This document shows positions 34,065 to 43,345 of a stretch of DNA of 64,000 bases, in pieces (position 1 is the stretch's first letter; each line of letters starts with the position of its first letter). A program made the translations under genes and the position numbers. Origin of the DNA: JBMTVN01 sp046047235 (GTDB lineage: Bacteria; Verrucomicrobiota; Verrucomicrobiia; Limisphaerales; JAHDYP01); contig JBJOII010000006.1 in the NCBI GenBank assembly GCA_046047235.1, positions 1-64,000 on the forward strand, in the 5' to 3' direction. The notes under the pieces are model-generated. The model was not told the origin of the DNA and searched no databases. It saw nothing but the letters and a program-made list of their open reading frames with translations.

Positions 34065-35483
34065 CTAGTTGATGGTGCCGCGTTCCCTGGAGGAATCGGG
34101 GTTTGCAGGGGGATCCAGCAAGGCTTCGATCAGTGAAGTGAGCTGGTCTTTGGCGTGGGGGTCATCGGGCCGTTTGCGCAGACGGCGGAAGCATTTTTCG
34201 AGGGATTGGCGCTGGCTGGGACTGGGTGGAGGCAGGACGTCTTCAGGGCGTTCCGGCAAGTGAAATGCGGTGCGGACGGCGTGGTTACGGTGCGTGAGGA
34301 GATGGTGGTGGAGGCGTGCGCGGTTGAAGAGAATATGGGGCAGGTTGACGTTGGTGGAGGGGCCGGCGACGAGTGATTTTCCTCCGAGGGGCAGGTGTTT
34401 GATCCGGACCTTGACGAGGCGGTTTGCCGTCCACCATCCCACGGCCCCCCCTATCCCGGCGCCGACCAGGGCGCCGAGCAGGAGCGAAGCGCCGGCGAGG
34501 TGTGCATCGATGACGGCGCCTGCGGCGGCACCTCCCATGGCTCCGGTGGCGGCGAGTTCTTTGCGACTGAGGCCGAAGATCAGCCAGGTTTTTTGGGAGA
34601 AGAGGTCGTTTTCCAGCCAGCTGAGTTCGGTTTCCTGCCGGTCGAGCCGGCGATGGCTGTAGAGCGCTTCGATTTCATCGCGGCAGCGTTGTTCCATGGT
34701 GCGCAGGTCACAGCGGAAGGTCTTTTCCAACGCGCCCTGTTCGGGGGGTGGGAGTGGGGGGTCGGGAAGTTTGCGCTCTACTTTATGGGCCAGGATTTGG
34801 ATGAGCGTTGAGGTGATGTGCTGGGCGGCGAGGCGTTGGCGGCGTTGGCGGTCGGCCTGGAGAATCTCGACAGCTTGATGGAGTGGTGTGCGCCAGTGTT
34901 CCCGCAGCTGTCCGAATGCCCGGAGGAGCTCGAGGTGTTTGCTGAACTCGGCCATCGAGGCATTAAAGACGCGGACCACCTTGAAGTATTGGCTGAGGGC
35001 CGCCTGCCAGGGTTCCACGTAATCGGGTGAACCGATGGGGTTAATCAGCGCCAGACTGGGTTGTCCGGTCCAGCGCAGGATATCCATTTCAGGTTCGTAT
35101 TCTTCTCCGTAGGGCACCGATCCGTCGACGACGTAGAGGATGCCTGCTCCATCGATGATGGGTTGGAGGAGTTCGCATTCGTCGTGGAACTGGCCGGTTT
35201 GGCGGTGGGTTTCCACGAAGGCGCGAACGACTTCGGGGTGCTGGTCGGCGGTGGTTTCGTGTTGTCGCATCCACTGGAGCGCGCGTCGGGCCCGCTGGAA
35301 GCCCGGGGTGTCGATGAGGGCGTAGAGTTCCCGCTCATCCACGCTCATGGGGTATCGTCGGCAGTGCTGTGTGGTGCCGGGTTCCGGGCTGATTCGCACC
35401 GAGTCATCCATGGCCAGCGTAGCGACAATGCTGGATTTGCCTTTGTTGGGGTGACCGACGACGGCGAATTGGGGAAGGCTCAT
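34065..35483 (-). CDS. GTPase with DUF3482 domain
   Basis: A 472-residue TRAFAC-class GTPase. P-loop GHPNKGKSS at residues 9-17, switch region PGTTQHCRR, and G3 motif LIDTPGF. The usual NKxD is replaced by INPIG, so guanine recognition is altered or provided differently. The middle (about 190-290) is helical. A glycine/alanine-rich segment, AATGAMGGAAAGAVIDAHLAGASLLLGALVGAGIGGAVGWW, looks like a membrane hairpin. The tail is basic. In proteobacteria I recall DUF3482 GTPases next to DUF2868 genes, and here the genes overlap by four bases (start 35483, stop of the partner 35480). Function unknown; a membrane-associated GTPase complex is likely. Confidence 0.8.
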   Translation of the reverse strand: MSLPQFAVVGHPNKGKSSIVATLAMDDSVRISPEPGTTQHCRRYPMSVDERELYALIDTPGFQRARRALQWMRQHETTADQHPEVVRAFVETHRQTGQFHDECELLQPIIDGAGILYVVDGSVPYGEEYEPEMDILRWTGQPSLALINPIGSPDYVEPWQAALSQYFKVVRVFNASMAEFSKHLELLRAFGQLREHWRTPLHQAVEILQADRQRRQRLAAQHITSTLIQILAHKVERKLPDPPLPPPEQGALEKTFRCDLRTMEQRCRDEIEALYSHRRLDRQETELSWLENDLFSQKTWLIFGLSRKELAATGAMGGAAAGAVIDAHLAGASLLLGALVGAGIGGAVGWWTANRLVKVRIKHLPLGGKSLVAGPSTNVNLPHILFNRARLHHHLLTHRNHAVRTAFHLPERPEDVLPPPSPSQRQSLEKCFRRLRKRPDDPHAKDQLTSLIEALLDPPANPDSSRERGTIN

Positions 35484-37135
35484 GAGTGTGGTCCTCCGGG
35501 CCAGGGGCGGAGAGCGAGGTCATGATCACGGAGAGAGGCGATTTGCTTTCGCCACGCTTCGAGGTGGTGCTCAACGGGGGGGGCTGGCTGGTTGTCGGTT
35601 GGGGTCCAGCCCACGGGACAGACCACGATCAGGCGGCCATGCCCGGTGGCCGTCCGGAGTTCGCGAAGGAAGTCGATCAACTCGAGAACGGGAGGTTCCC
35701 AGCTTTTCACGAACACGGCGATGCCGATGGTAGCTGGCAGTTTTGCGGCGGATTCGATGACTTCGGAGTCGATTTCGACAGAGAGTCGTCCGCCTGCGTG
35801 CAGGGTCATTGCCGCATGGGCGAACCAGTGATCCTTCAGGTGGGTTGCGAGGGTGGTGTCGGGCAGGTCTAGTCCGCCCCAGTTCACAGTGAGGAACTCT
35901 CCGCAACTGATTCGCGAGGGGGCGGTGCCGGCCGGAGGGCTGGGGTTATTGTCAGGGGGATCGGGATCCGGCTCCCTGGCTTGGGTAGAAACGGTGTGGC
36001 TGCTGAGCCGGTCCCAGACCACGGCGCTGCCGGGGAGGTGGACGAGGGCTTTGCGGACGGTGGTATGGAGCCGGTAACGGGCGAGTGCGAGCAGCAGGAG
36101 TCTGGGGGCGAGGCCATAGGTCAGGATGCAGGCGACGATAAAGGGCCACCATTCTCCCCATCTTTCCGGGGAGACCGACGCATCGGGGCCGGTCTGGCGA
36201 TACAGTTGGGTTTGCCGGATGAGGTCTTCAGAGGGGACGGCGGCTGGCAGCCAGCTACTCCAGGGGGTGCTGAGCCATTGGGTTACGTTGTAGATTTGGC
36301 GGGGCTCGGTTTGGAGGGTGGTGCTCCAGCTGAATGCGAGGTCGGAGAAGGTCACCAGGTAGAGTGCAGTCGCGAGGCCGCCGGCGAAGAAGGCGGTGGC
36401 AAAAAACTGAGTGGCATGGATGGCGAGCCACTTGATGCAAGAGGCCAGGTGAGGTTGCCTCAGGACATCCCAGGGGGCTGAGGACTGCATGGCCTTTTGC
36501 GCAGGGGCGGGCGCCAGGCGCAGGAGGAATCGGCTCCAGTGTCCGGGTGAAAGCCAGAGCAGCCAGGTTTGAATGTGGCGCAATGGGGGTATGCGCGAGG
36601 ACAGCCGGGGGGGCAGCAGCAGGATGCTGAGGAGGGCGAGCAGCATCAGCTGAAGGCCTACGAACACGGCGAGCACGCTCACGACGTTTACGGGGACGGA
36701 ACCGTCGTAGGCGAAGACGGTTCTGGCGGAGGCCCATCCGACCATCAAGCCAAGCAGAGCGAGCAACAGGGATTGGAGTTGTAGAAAGCGGCAGAATTGT
36801 TCTCCGGGCAAGGGGTGGCCGGTTTGGCGCAAGCGGTCCAGCCAGAGGCGCAGGCCATGGTCGGGCCCCCTGTGGTTCAATCGCTCGAGGTGCGGGAGGG
36901 CCCGGTCACGTCGTTGGAGCTGGATTTCGGGTTTGGAGGAGTCGGAATGAACCTGTGCGAGCAGGTCGATGAGGTCGCGGAGCGAGTCGTGGAAGCCGGT
37001 TTTGCTCACGGAGGTGCTGTGCCGCGGGGTGGTTTTTTCCCTTTTGGATGATTCGTGCACGGTGAGCGGGGATCGGCGGGGTGTCTTGACCACCGAGCGC
37101 GGTGCCGGTAAGAGCCGGCGGATGCGCGGGATCAT
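35480..37135 (-). CDS. Membrane protein of DUF2868 type
   Basis: A 551-residue membrane protein, gene partner of the DUF3482 GTPase. The N-terminal 130 residues are polar and basic. Then come about four membrane segments: LQSLLLALLGLMVGWASA, VNVVSVLAVFVGLQLMLLALLSILLLPP, FFATAFFAGGLATALYLVTF and FIVACILTYGLAPRLLLLAL. The C-terminal soluble domain (about 430-551) has TIGIAVFVKSWEPPVLELIDFLRELRTATGHGRLIVVCPVGWTP, alternating strands and helices like a small Rossmann fold. The VNVV...VGLQL block is the recognisable family mark. First gene of the pair, overlapping the GTPase start. Role unknown. Confidence 0.78.
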   Translation of the reverse strand: MIPRIRRLLPAPRSVVKTPRRSPLTVHESSKREKTTPRHSTSVSKTGFHDSLRDLIDLLAQVHSDSSKPEIQLQRRDRALPHLERLNHRGPDHGLRLWLDRLRQTGHPLPGEQFCRFLQLQSLLLALLGLMVGWASARTVFAYDGSVPVNVVSVLAVFVGLQLMLLALLSILLLPPRLSSRIPPLRHIQTWLLWLSPGHWSRFLLRLAPAPAQKAMQSSAPWDVLRQPHLASCIKWLAIHATQFFATAFFAGGLATALYLVTFSDLAFSWSTTLQTEPRQIYNVTQWLSTPWSSWLPAAVPSEDLIRQTQLYRQTGPDASVSPERWGEWWPFIVACILTYGLAPRLLLLALARYRLHTTVRKALVHLPGSAVVWDRLSSHTVSTQAREPDPDPPDNNPSPPAGTAPSRISCGEFLTVNWGGLDLPDTTLATHLKDHWFAHAAMTLHAGGRLSVEIDSEVIESAAKLPATIGIAVFVKSWEPPVLELIDFLRELRTATGHGRLIVVCPVGWTPTDNQPAPPVEHHLEAWRKQIASLRDHDLALRPWPGGPHS

Positions 37136-37236
37136 GGAGCTCAGGATGAGTTGCGGACAAGTCGAAATACGGGGCTGGCCGGTTTGCTGAGGATCATAAA
37201 ACGAGCGGTTCGGGCACGAAGTGCGCTTTACAAGCC

Positions 37237-38502
37237 ATGGTTGGATCTGGAGAATGCTCGGCCATTACTGGATTAGAAAGACGTAAGGTGACTGAGACAC
37301 AACGCAGGCGCATTCTATTCGTAGACGACGAGCCGCCGGTTCTGAACCTTCTTCAGACTCTGATACGCCATGCTCAGCCGGATTGGGATTCGGCGTTCAC
37401 GGACCGAGGGGCTAAGGCGCTGCAAATGATGGAGCAGGCTCCCTTTGATGCCGTGGTCACGGACATGCGGATGCCGGAGATGAACGGGGCTGAACTGCTG
37501 GAGCAGGTTCGTGACCGGTATCCAAGGACGGCGAGGCTGGTGTTATCGGGCTATGCGGACCAGCCGTTGAGCGCGCGGGCCCTGGGTGCGGCACATCAGT
37601 ATCTTTCCAAGCCGTTTACGTTGGCTGGTTTGCAGGGAACCTTGAACCGGCTTTTTGATGTGCGGCGTTATCTGGGCGATCTCCGGCTTCAGGAAGCGAT
37701 TGGTGGGCTGCATGCGTTGCCTGCAGGCCCCACCTTACACGGGCGCTTTGAGCAGGACATCGCCTCGCCCTCAGCCACGGGAGATATCCTGAGTGCATCG
37801 GTGGCGCAGGACGTGGCATTGACGGCTAAATTCCTGCAGATTGTGCACTCGGCGTTTTTCGGTCCGCCTCGCGGGGTGACTCTGGCGAAGGACTGCGTGA
37901 GGGGGTTGGGCATGGGGTTGATTCGTAGTCTGGCGCTGGGCAACCAGCTTTCGCTTCCTCCGCTGGGGCAGGAGCTGGGCGGGGTCTCGTTGGATGCGGT
38001 TTCGCGCCATGGTGTGGCGACCGGGCTAAGGGCGACCCGGATTATGGCTCTGGAGCGGGCTGTGCCTGATGCGGTCAAGTTGGCCTTTACCGGCGGGGTG
38101 CTGCATGGGGTTGGCCGTTTGGTGTTGGCCTCGCTGTTTCCGGAGGCCTACGCGAGAGCCATGGCGCGGGCGCGGGCTGGTGAGGTCAAGTTGTTGCAGG
38201 CGGAGCAACAGGAGTGCGGGACCTCCCATGCGGAGGCGGGCGCTTATCTGCTGGGCCTATGGGGCTTGCCCGAGTCCCTGGTGTCTCTTGTCGCGCACGT
38301 GCATCAACCGGGCAGAATCCGGGCAAGTTCAATTTCGGTGACAGCGTTGGCTGCGGTCCATGTTGCCAGTCGGTTAGAGGTCGCGGCTTCTGACGTTCCG
38401 CTCGCTGCGACGGAGCCTTTGGACGAGGGGTATCTGCAGAGTCTCAGGGTGGACAGCGCCCGGCTGACTTCCTGGAAGGAAGCCACGCGCGAGTTTGCCT
38501 GA
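37237..38502 (+). CDS. Response regulator receiver - HDOD domain protein
   Basis: A 421-residue regulator with an N-terminal CheY-like receiver and a C-terminal HDOD domain. The receiver (about 25-145) shows acidic residues DDE in FVDDEPPVL, the phosphoacceptor D in AVVTDMRMPEMNG, T/S in LVLSGY and lysine in LSKPFT. The HDOD part (about 160-360) contains ILSASVAQDVALTAKFLQIVHSAFFG and GGVLHGVGRLVLASLFP; the catalytic HD pair is degenerate, as usual for HDOD. HDOD-receiver proteins control signalling such as motility, surface growth or c-di-GMP output. No sensor kinase is adjacent. ATG 37237 is the track-long start; a GTG at 37288 would remove 17 residues and is about equally possible. Confidence 0.85.
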   Translation: MVGSGECSAITGLERRKVTETQRRRILFVDDEPPVLNLLQTLIRHAQPDWDSAFTDRGAKALQMMEQAPFDAVVTDMRMPEMNGAELLEQVRDRYPRTARLVLSGYADQPLSARALGAAHQYLSKPFTLAGLQGTLNRLFDVRRYLGDLRLQEAIGGLHALPAGPTLHGRFEQDIASPSATGDILSASVAQDVALTAKFLQIVHSAFFGPPRGVTLAKDCVRGLGMGLIRSLALGNQLSLPPLGQELGGVSLDAVSRHGVATGLRATRIMALERAVPDAVKLAFTGGVLHGVGRLVLASLFPEAYARAMARARAGEVKLLQAEQQECGTSHAEAGAYLLGLWGLPESLVSLVAHVHQPGRIRASSISVTALAAVHVASRLEVAASDVPLAATEPLDEGYLQSLRVDSARLTSWKEATREFA

Positions 38503-38622
38503 TAGAGTGAGGTTCCCGGGTGCGCGGTCCGGGGAGATCCCCGTTGGGTTGGTTTGTCGGGTTGGGGTTTTGGGGGGTGAGGCACAGAATGTGCTCTAGG
38601 TTTCGCCGCAGTGACTTGCGAA

Positions 38623-39852
38623 ATGCTATACGCCGTAGATTCAAGGTGGTTGGGTGGGTTGTTCCTGAGGTTTCTCCAGATTATCAGCTGGTTTGCCGGC
38701 GGGCGTTACCTGGTAGGCGCCGGTGTTGTAATGCTGCTGAGCCTGATTCCGGCTCAAGCACAGGACAGTCGGGTGCTGACCTGGGTTGCGAGCTTGGACA
38801 CAGCAGGGAACGCCAACGGTGTCGCCGTGCAGGATACGATTCTCTACGTGGCGGACGAGGCCAGAGGGTTGGCGACGATCGATGTATCTGATGTTGCACA
38901 ACCCAAGGAGCTGGGCCGGGTGGAACTTGCGGGACCGGTATTGGATGTAGCCGTGGCTGGGGACTACGCCTGGCTGGCGACTTACGATGGTGGGCTTGCT
39001 GTGGTGGACGTGACTGACCCTGTGGTTCCTGTTGTTTTGAGCGAGAGCGTCCTGACGGGATGGACCTTGCAAGCGACAGTTGCGGCTGGGATGGCGTGCA
39101 TGGCATCTGAGGATGCGGGGTTGCAGTTGGTCAACGTGAACCAACCGGAGGCGCCGGTTTTTCTTGGTTTCACTGGATTCGAGATTCAGGACTACGCGTA
39201 TGCAAGCGTGTTGCGTGGGACGATGGCCCTGGGAGCATTTGGCAAGGGCGGGCTGCGCATGTATGACGTTTCGACCCCGTCCGCGCCGTTGATGGTGGGT
39301 CAGCTGTCGTTACGCGGCACGAGTCGGGATGTGGTCTGGGAGGGTGATACGGCGTTTGTGGCCAGTGATCAATTCGGGTTGCAGGTGGTGGACTGCAGTG
39401 ACCCGACCGTTCCGACGGTCTTATCGGATTTCGCTTCGCCGGGTCGAGTCTTTGCCGTGGCAGTCGAGGACGGCATTGCCTATCTGGCGAAGTACAATTC
39501 CGGTGTGCAGGCGGTGAATGTTGGGAATCCTGAGGCTCCCGTGGATGGAGGATTTCTGGCCACCTCTGGGAGCTGTCTGGATTTATGTGTTGATCAGGGG
39601 GTGGTGTATGTAGCGGACGGGAGGGATGGGATTACGATCATGCGGTATACGGTTCCCCCGCCTCCGCCCGGGATGGTGCTGGTACGGGAGGGCGATGAAT
39701 GGTATATCCGTTGGGATCCCTTGAGCGGGGCGAAGTTGTATCGGTCTGTAGAGCTGGGGAATGATGGTTGGGTGGAAGTTCCGGTTCCGCAAAAGCCCGG
39801 GGAGCACCGGATTCGTCCCAGTGAGGCCAAGGGCTTTTTCCAGCTTCACTGA
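38623..39852 (+). CDS. Exported LVIVD-repeat beta-propeller protein
   Basis: A 409-residue exported protein of LVIVD (YVTN/propeller) repeats. A hydrophobic N-terminal segment (YLVGAGVVMLLSLIPAQAQ) is likely the signal, though the start is uncertain (ATG 38623, or GTG 38611). Repeats read GLATIDVSDVAQPKELG, GLAVVDVTDPVVPVVL, GLQLVNVNQPEAPVFLG, GLRMYDVSTPSAPLMVG, GLQVVDCSDPTVPTVL and GVQAVNVGNPEAPVDGG, making about six or seven blades. The end (MVLVREGDEWYIRWDPL ... KGFFQLH) is an Ig-like segment like those of other exported proteins here. Such propellers usually bind partners or polymers. Directly precedes a pseudopilin-like gene. Confidence 0.82.
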   Translation: MLYAVDSRWLGGLFLRFLQIISWFAGGRYLVGAGVVMLLSLIPAQAQDSRVLTWVASLDTAGNANGVAVQDTILYVADEARGLATIDVSDVAQPKELGRVELAGPVLDVAVAGDYAWLATYDGGLAVVDVTDPVVPVVLSESVLTGWTLQATVAAGMACMASEDAGLQLVNVNQPEAPVFLGFTGFEIQDYAYASVLRGTMALGAFGKGGLRMYDVSTPSAPLMVGQLSLRGTSRDVVWEGDTAFVASDQFGLQVVDCSDPTVPTVLSDFASPGRVFAVAVEDGIAYLAKYNSGVQAVNVGNPEAPVDGGFLATSGSCLDLCVDQGVVYVADGRDGITIMRYTVPPPPPGMVLVREGDEWYIRWDPLSGAKLYRSVELGNDGWVEVPVPQKPGEHRIRPSEAKGFFQLH

Positions 39853-39907
39853 GGGTGGATTTCACCAGTTGTTCTCCGGCCGCAATGTGACTACCTTTCC
39901 TCAAGGC

Positions 39908-40780
39908 ATGGCGCATCGATCCTCATACCGGAAGGCACATCAAACCACTGCCCGGCCCGGCTTTACGCTGATTGAGTTGCTGGTAGTGATTGCGATTATC
40001 GCGATCCTGGCCGCTCTTCTGCTTCCAGCTTTGAACAAAGCCAAGAGCAAGGCCCGCAGCGTGGCGTGTCTGAGCAATCTCAAGCAGCTGCAACTTTGCG
40101 CCCAGCTGTACAGCGGCGACTTTGGGGGGCACCTGCCACCGAACAACTTCGTCTACGAGATTTCCAGTGGCGGACCGCTGGACAACGCTTTTGATGCCGC
40201 CATTACCTGGTGTGCGGGTAACACCCGACTGGACACCACCACTACGAACATCGAGACGGGGCTCCTGTTCCCGTACAACACCGCTACGGACATCTACCAT
40301 TGCCCATCCGACATGTCGCGAGTTGATGGGCCGGACGGCACGCTTCTGCCGATGAAGCGGACCCGGAGCTACAACATGGGGCAGTCCATTAATGGTGTTC
40401 CGCTAACTCCTGAGGGCTACATCCTGCCGCCCAACTTTACGAAGGAGGACGACATGATCGAGCCCGCTCCGTCGGGTGTGTTTGTGTTTATCGATGTGCA
40501 CGAGGATGACATCACAGACTCCCATTTTGGTATTCCGCCTCCGGGGTGGTATCCAATTCTGCTTGCTCAGGAGACTTGGTGGAATCTACCGGCTGACCGG
40601 CATGAGCAGGGTGCGAACCTGTCCTTTGCCGATGGGCATGTGGAGCGTTGGAAGTGGCAAAATCCAAAGGAATACACCCAGCTGGCGCAGGAAGTGAATT
40701 GGGAGCGTGAGGAGCGGGACTTTCGTCGGTTACAGGAAGCGGTCAAGCCGGAGGACCGGTTTTGGTGGAACCGCCGGTAG
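39908..40780 (+). CDS. Pseudopilin-like protein (N-methylation leader, H-x9-DG type)
   Basis: A 290-residue protein with a type IV pilin/type II secretion leader: PGFTLIELLVVIAIIAILAALLLPALNKAKSKA, cleaved after the glycine by a prepilin peptidase. The C-terminal half has the H-x9-DG type signature RHEQGANLSFADGHVERWKW, common in large pseudopilin paralogue families of Planctomycetes and Verrucomicrobia. Internal CPSDM and MKRTRSYNMGQ are also typical. Start ATG 39908; the frame is open further upstream but overlaps the previous gene. No secretion ATPase or secretin is near, so it is one of many dispersed members. Confidence 0.9.
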   Translation: MAHRSSYRKAHQTTARPGFTLIELLVVIAIIAILAALLLPALNKAKSKARSVACLSNLKQLQLCAQLYSGDFGGHLPPNNFVYEISSGGPLDNAFDAAITWCAGNTRLDTTTTNIETGLLFPYNTATDIYHCPSDMSRVDGPDGTLLPMKRTRSYNMGQSINGVPLTPEGYILPPNFTKEDDMIEPAPSGVFVFIDVHEDDITDSHFGIPPPGWYPILLAQETWWNLPADRHEQGANLSFADGHVERWKWQNPKEYTQLAQEVNWEREERDFRRLQEAVKPEDRFWWNRR

Positions 40781-40888
40781 GGTCCATTCAGGAGTCTTGG
40801 GGCGGTCTCAGGTTCCCTCTCTGGCAAGTGTGCTCACTTCCCGCTTGCGCCGAGGGAGGTCTCCCTTATTCTTCACTGCCGCAACATT

Positions 40889-42058
40889 ATGAATATTCGC
40901 ATCTCCCAACGCGCAGCATCACTTTCACCATCTTTGACTCTGGCGATTGACGCGAAGGCCAAGCAGATGAAAGCCGAAGGGATGGATGTGGTGGGGTTTG
41001 GGGCTGGTGAGCCTGATTTTGATACGCCCCAGCATATCAAGGATGCTGCTGCGCAGGCTTTGGCTGCAGGTTTCACGAAGTATACCCCCAGTAGTGGTAT
41101 TCCCGATCTGCGGCAGGCGATTGTTGATAAGTTCAAACGCGAGAACGGGCTGAGCTACAAGACCTCCCAGGTTATAGTCTCCTGCGGCGGCAAGCATTCC
41201 TGCTACAACGTGATCATCGCCACGTGTCAGGAGGGGGACGAGGTGCTCATTCCTGCGCCTTACTGGCTAAGCTATCCCGAGATGGTCAAGCTGGCTGGTG
41301 CGACACCTGTGGTTCTCCCTACGTCGGACCAGACGGAGTTCAAGATCACTCCGGAGCAGCTGAGGGCGGCGATCACTCCGCGCAGCAGGCTCCTGATCCT
41401 GAACAGTCCGAGTAATCCGACCGGAACCGTTTACACCCCTGACGAGATCAAGGCTATTGGCGATATCTGTGTCGAGAAGGGCATCCTCATCATGAGCGAT
41501 GAGATTTACGAGCATTTGCTCTATGACGGGGCGGTCCACAAGAGCGTTGCGAGCTTCAGTCCGGCACATCAGGAGCACACCATTGTGGTGCACGGCTTTG
41601 CCAAGGCCTGGAGCATGACAGGCTGGCGTTTGGGGTTCATGGCAGCTCCCGAACCGATCGCCAAGGCCATTGATGCGATTCAAAGCCACAGCACGAGCAA
41701 TCCCACTTCCTTTGCTCAGAAAGGCGGAGTTGCGGCGCTTACCGGAACGCAGGAGCACCTGAAGATCTGGCTGGCTGAGTTTACCAAACGGCGCATGTTT
41801 GCGTGCGGCCGGCTCAACGAGATTCCTGGGATCAGCTGCGTCAACTCCAAGGGCGCGTTCTACCTTTTCCCCAACATCAGCAGGACGGGGTTGAAGTCGA
41901 CCGAGTTCTGTGCCCGGCTTCTGGAACAGGAGAAAGTCGCCGCTGTGCCGGGGATAGCCTTTGGTGCGGACGATTACATTCGGCTGAGTTACGCGACGAG
42001 CATGGCGAACATTGAGAAGGGCTTGGAGCGGTTGGAACGCTTTGCCAAGTCGCTCTAG
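40889..42058 (+). CDS. aspC: Pyridoxal-phosphate aspartate aminotransferase, class I
   Basis: A 389-residue cytoplasmic transaminase. The PLP lysine is K239 in HGFAKAWSMTGWRLGF; other family marks are GAGEPDFDTP, YTPSSGIPDLRQAI, NSPSNPTGTVY, MSDEIYEHL and RLSYATSM. The sequence type is the aspartate/prephenate aminotransferase subgroup rather than E. coli AspC subgroup. It transfers amino groups between aspartate and 2-oxoglutarate and may also feed tyrosine and phenylalanine synthesis. Followed by a strong terminator. Confidence 0.93.
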   Translation: MNIRISQRAASLSPSLTLAIDAKAKQMKAEGMDVVGFGAGEPDFDTPQHIKDAAAQALAAGFTKYTPSSGIPDLRQAIVDKFKRENGLSYKTSQVIVSCGGKHSCYNVIIATCQEGDEVLIPAPYWLSYPEMVKLAGATPVVLPTSDQTEFKITPEQLRAAITPRSRLLILNSPSNPTGTVYTPDEIKAIGDICVEKGILIMSDEIYEHLLYDGAVHKSVASFSPAHQEHTIVVHGFAKAWSMTGWRLGFMAAPEPIAKAIDAIQSHSTSNPTSFAQKGGVAALTGTQEHLKIWLAEFTKRRMFACGRLNEIPGISCVNSKGAFYLFPNISRTGLKSTEFCARLLEQEKVAAVPGIAFGADDYIRLSYATSMANIEKGLERLERFAKSL

Positions 42059-42076
42059 CCTCTACGCTGGTTTAAG

Positions 42077-42110
42077 AAAAAGCGCAGACGCGGGGGCGTC
42101 TGCGCTTTTC
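42077..42110. terminator. Strong bidirectional terminator
   Basis: An 11-pair perfect stem, arms 42081-42091 and 42096-42106, loop GGGG, flanked by A residues before and TTTT after. It serves the aminotransferase gene and, by symmetry, the convergent exported-propeller gene. Confidence 0.9.
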
Positions 42111-42144
42111 TGTAAAAGGCTTTGGTGTGGTTGCCGGCTGATGA

Positions 42145-43221
42145 TCAGCGGACCAGTTTCATGGCACCGATCCCACCCGGGTTCCAGTTGGTGAAGAGGA
42201 CGTAGAGCTCACCGTTGGCTTCGTACCAGGCCGCATCGTGGATGTGCTGGGCAAGGTCGAAACCCAGGTCCTTTTTGGGATGCAGCGTGCTGACCACTGT
42301 TCGGGTGCGGAGGTTGATGACATAGATGGGTCCGGGAGTGCGATCGGGGCCGTCGAGGCAAGGCGCCAGGGCATAATCGCCGCGGATATCGATATCACAG
42401 ACCGTTGAACCGGGAGGCAGGCCCATGACTTGGGTGAAGCCCTCGTGTTCACTCCAGCGTTTCAGCTGTCCCTCAGGGCGGGCGGACACCACCAGCGAGA
42501 AGGATTTACTATCCCAAGTGATACCATGGGGGGTCTGGGACATGCTTTTGCCCCCGAAGGCTTCGCCGTGGTAGGCGAAAGGTTCGGTCGTCAGGGGCAT
42601 GAAGAACGCCGCGCCGTATCCATCCGTTACGTAGGCCGAATCCGCACCTACGAAGGCGGCATCGGTCGGGTGGAATTGTCCTGCCTGCTCGTAGGGGGCT
42701 TTGCCTGGCCACCCAACTTTCTTGACGTCCTTGAAGTTGGTGTCCGAAAGGTAGACTTCGCCCTGCACGTTGTCGGCGACGATGACGAGCGGCAGCTTGC
42801 CATCACGGACCAGCAGGTCGGCGCCATGGAGATTGCCTTCACTGAGGGCGGGATCCCCGTCAACAATCCATGAGCGTTTGAGTTGGTCAGCAAAAGCGAC
42901 CCAACCGACATTTTCGAGACCCCAGAAGACCGTATCGCGTTCAGTATCGACAACCAGGGTGCCGTGGGCTCCGGGGACTTTGGGCTGGGCCTTTTCTGGT
43001 ACTGGCAGGACGTCCTTCACCGCCACGAAGGTCCATCTCCCCTCCCCTGTGGCGGGGTGGTTGATGTTTGCTGGCGCCGACCCTTCGGCTTGAAAGCGCA
43101 GGGGCTCTGCGGTTGGGGCGTCATGATCATGGTGTGCATGGCCGACATCATGGGCATGCAGGTGATAGAATCCCGGTAGGACGAGGGCGGTTAGGAGGTA
43201 GCTAAGGTGGCGAGCTTTCAT
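42145..43221 (-). CDS. Exported histidine-rich protein, propeller-like
   Basis: A 358-residue exported protein. After the signal (LLTALVLPGFYHLHA) a histidine-rich stretch, HDVGHAHHDHD, is likely to bind a divalent metal such as zinc or copper. The rest consists of repeated sheets with VGWVAFADQL, LPLVIVADNVQGEVYLSDTNF, DAAFVGADSAYVTDGYG and DIDIRGDYALAPCLDG, which I read as an NHL/peptidylglycine-monooxygenase-like propeller without the catalytic copper residues. Upstream there is a 17-base dyad. Function not known; metal-related control is inference. Confidence 0.65.
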   Translation of the reverse strand: MKARHLSYLLTALVLPGFYHLHAHDVGHAHHDHDAPTAEPLRFQAEGSAPANINHPATGEGRWTFVAVKDVLPVPEKAQPKVPGAHGTLVVDTERDTVFWGLENVGWVAFADQLKRSWIVDGDPALSEGNLHGADLLVRDGKLPLVIVADNVQGEVYLSDTNFKDVKKVGWPGKAPYEQAGQFHPTDAAFVGADSAYVTDGYGAAFFMPLTTEPFAYHGEAFGGKSMSQTPHGITWDSKSFSLVVSARPEGQLKRWSEHEGFTQVMGLPPGSTVCDIDIRGDYALAPCLDGPDRTPGPIYVINLRTRTVVSTLHPKKDLGFDLAQHIHDAAWYEANGELYVLFTNWNPGGIGAMKLVR

Positions 43222-43264
43222 GGTTCAGAATTGGCTTGGAGCATTCCAGATTCCTTATGCTGAT

Positions 43265-43281
43265 GAAAAGAGAATCTTTTC
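43265..43281. promoter_or_regulatory. Candidate operator dyad upstream of the His-rich gene
   Basis: A perfect 7-3-7 palindrome GAAAAGA-GAA-TCTTTTC, 44 bases before the start of the His-rich exported protein, in the only A/T-rich patch of the 124-base gap. It is short for a terminator and there is no T tract after it. It could be a repressor site. Confidence 0.45.
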
Positions 43282-43345
43282 TTTGTCGACACTGCCGATG
43301 GAGGCTCGCACCTGTTCAGGTGCACGACTGGTGTGAGGTGTTGGG

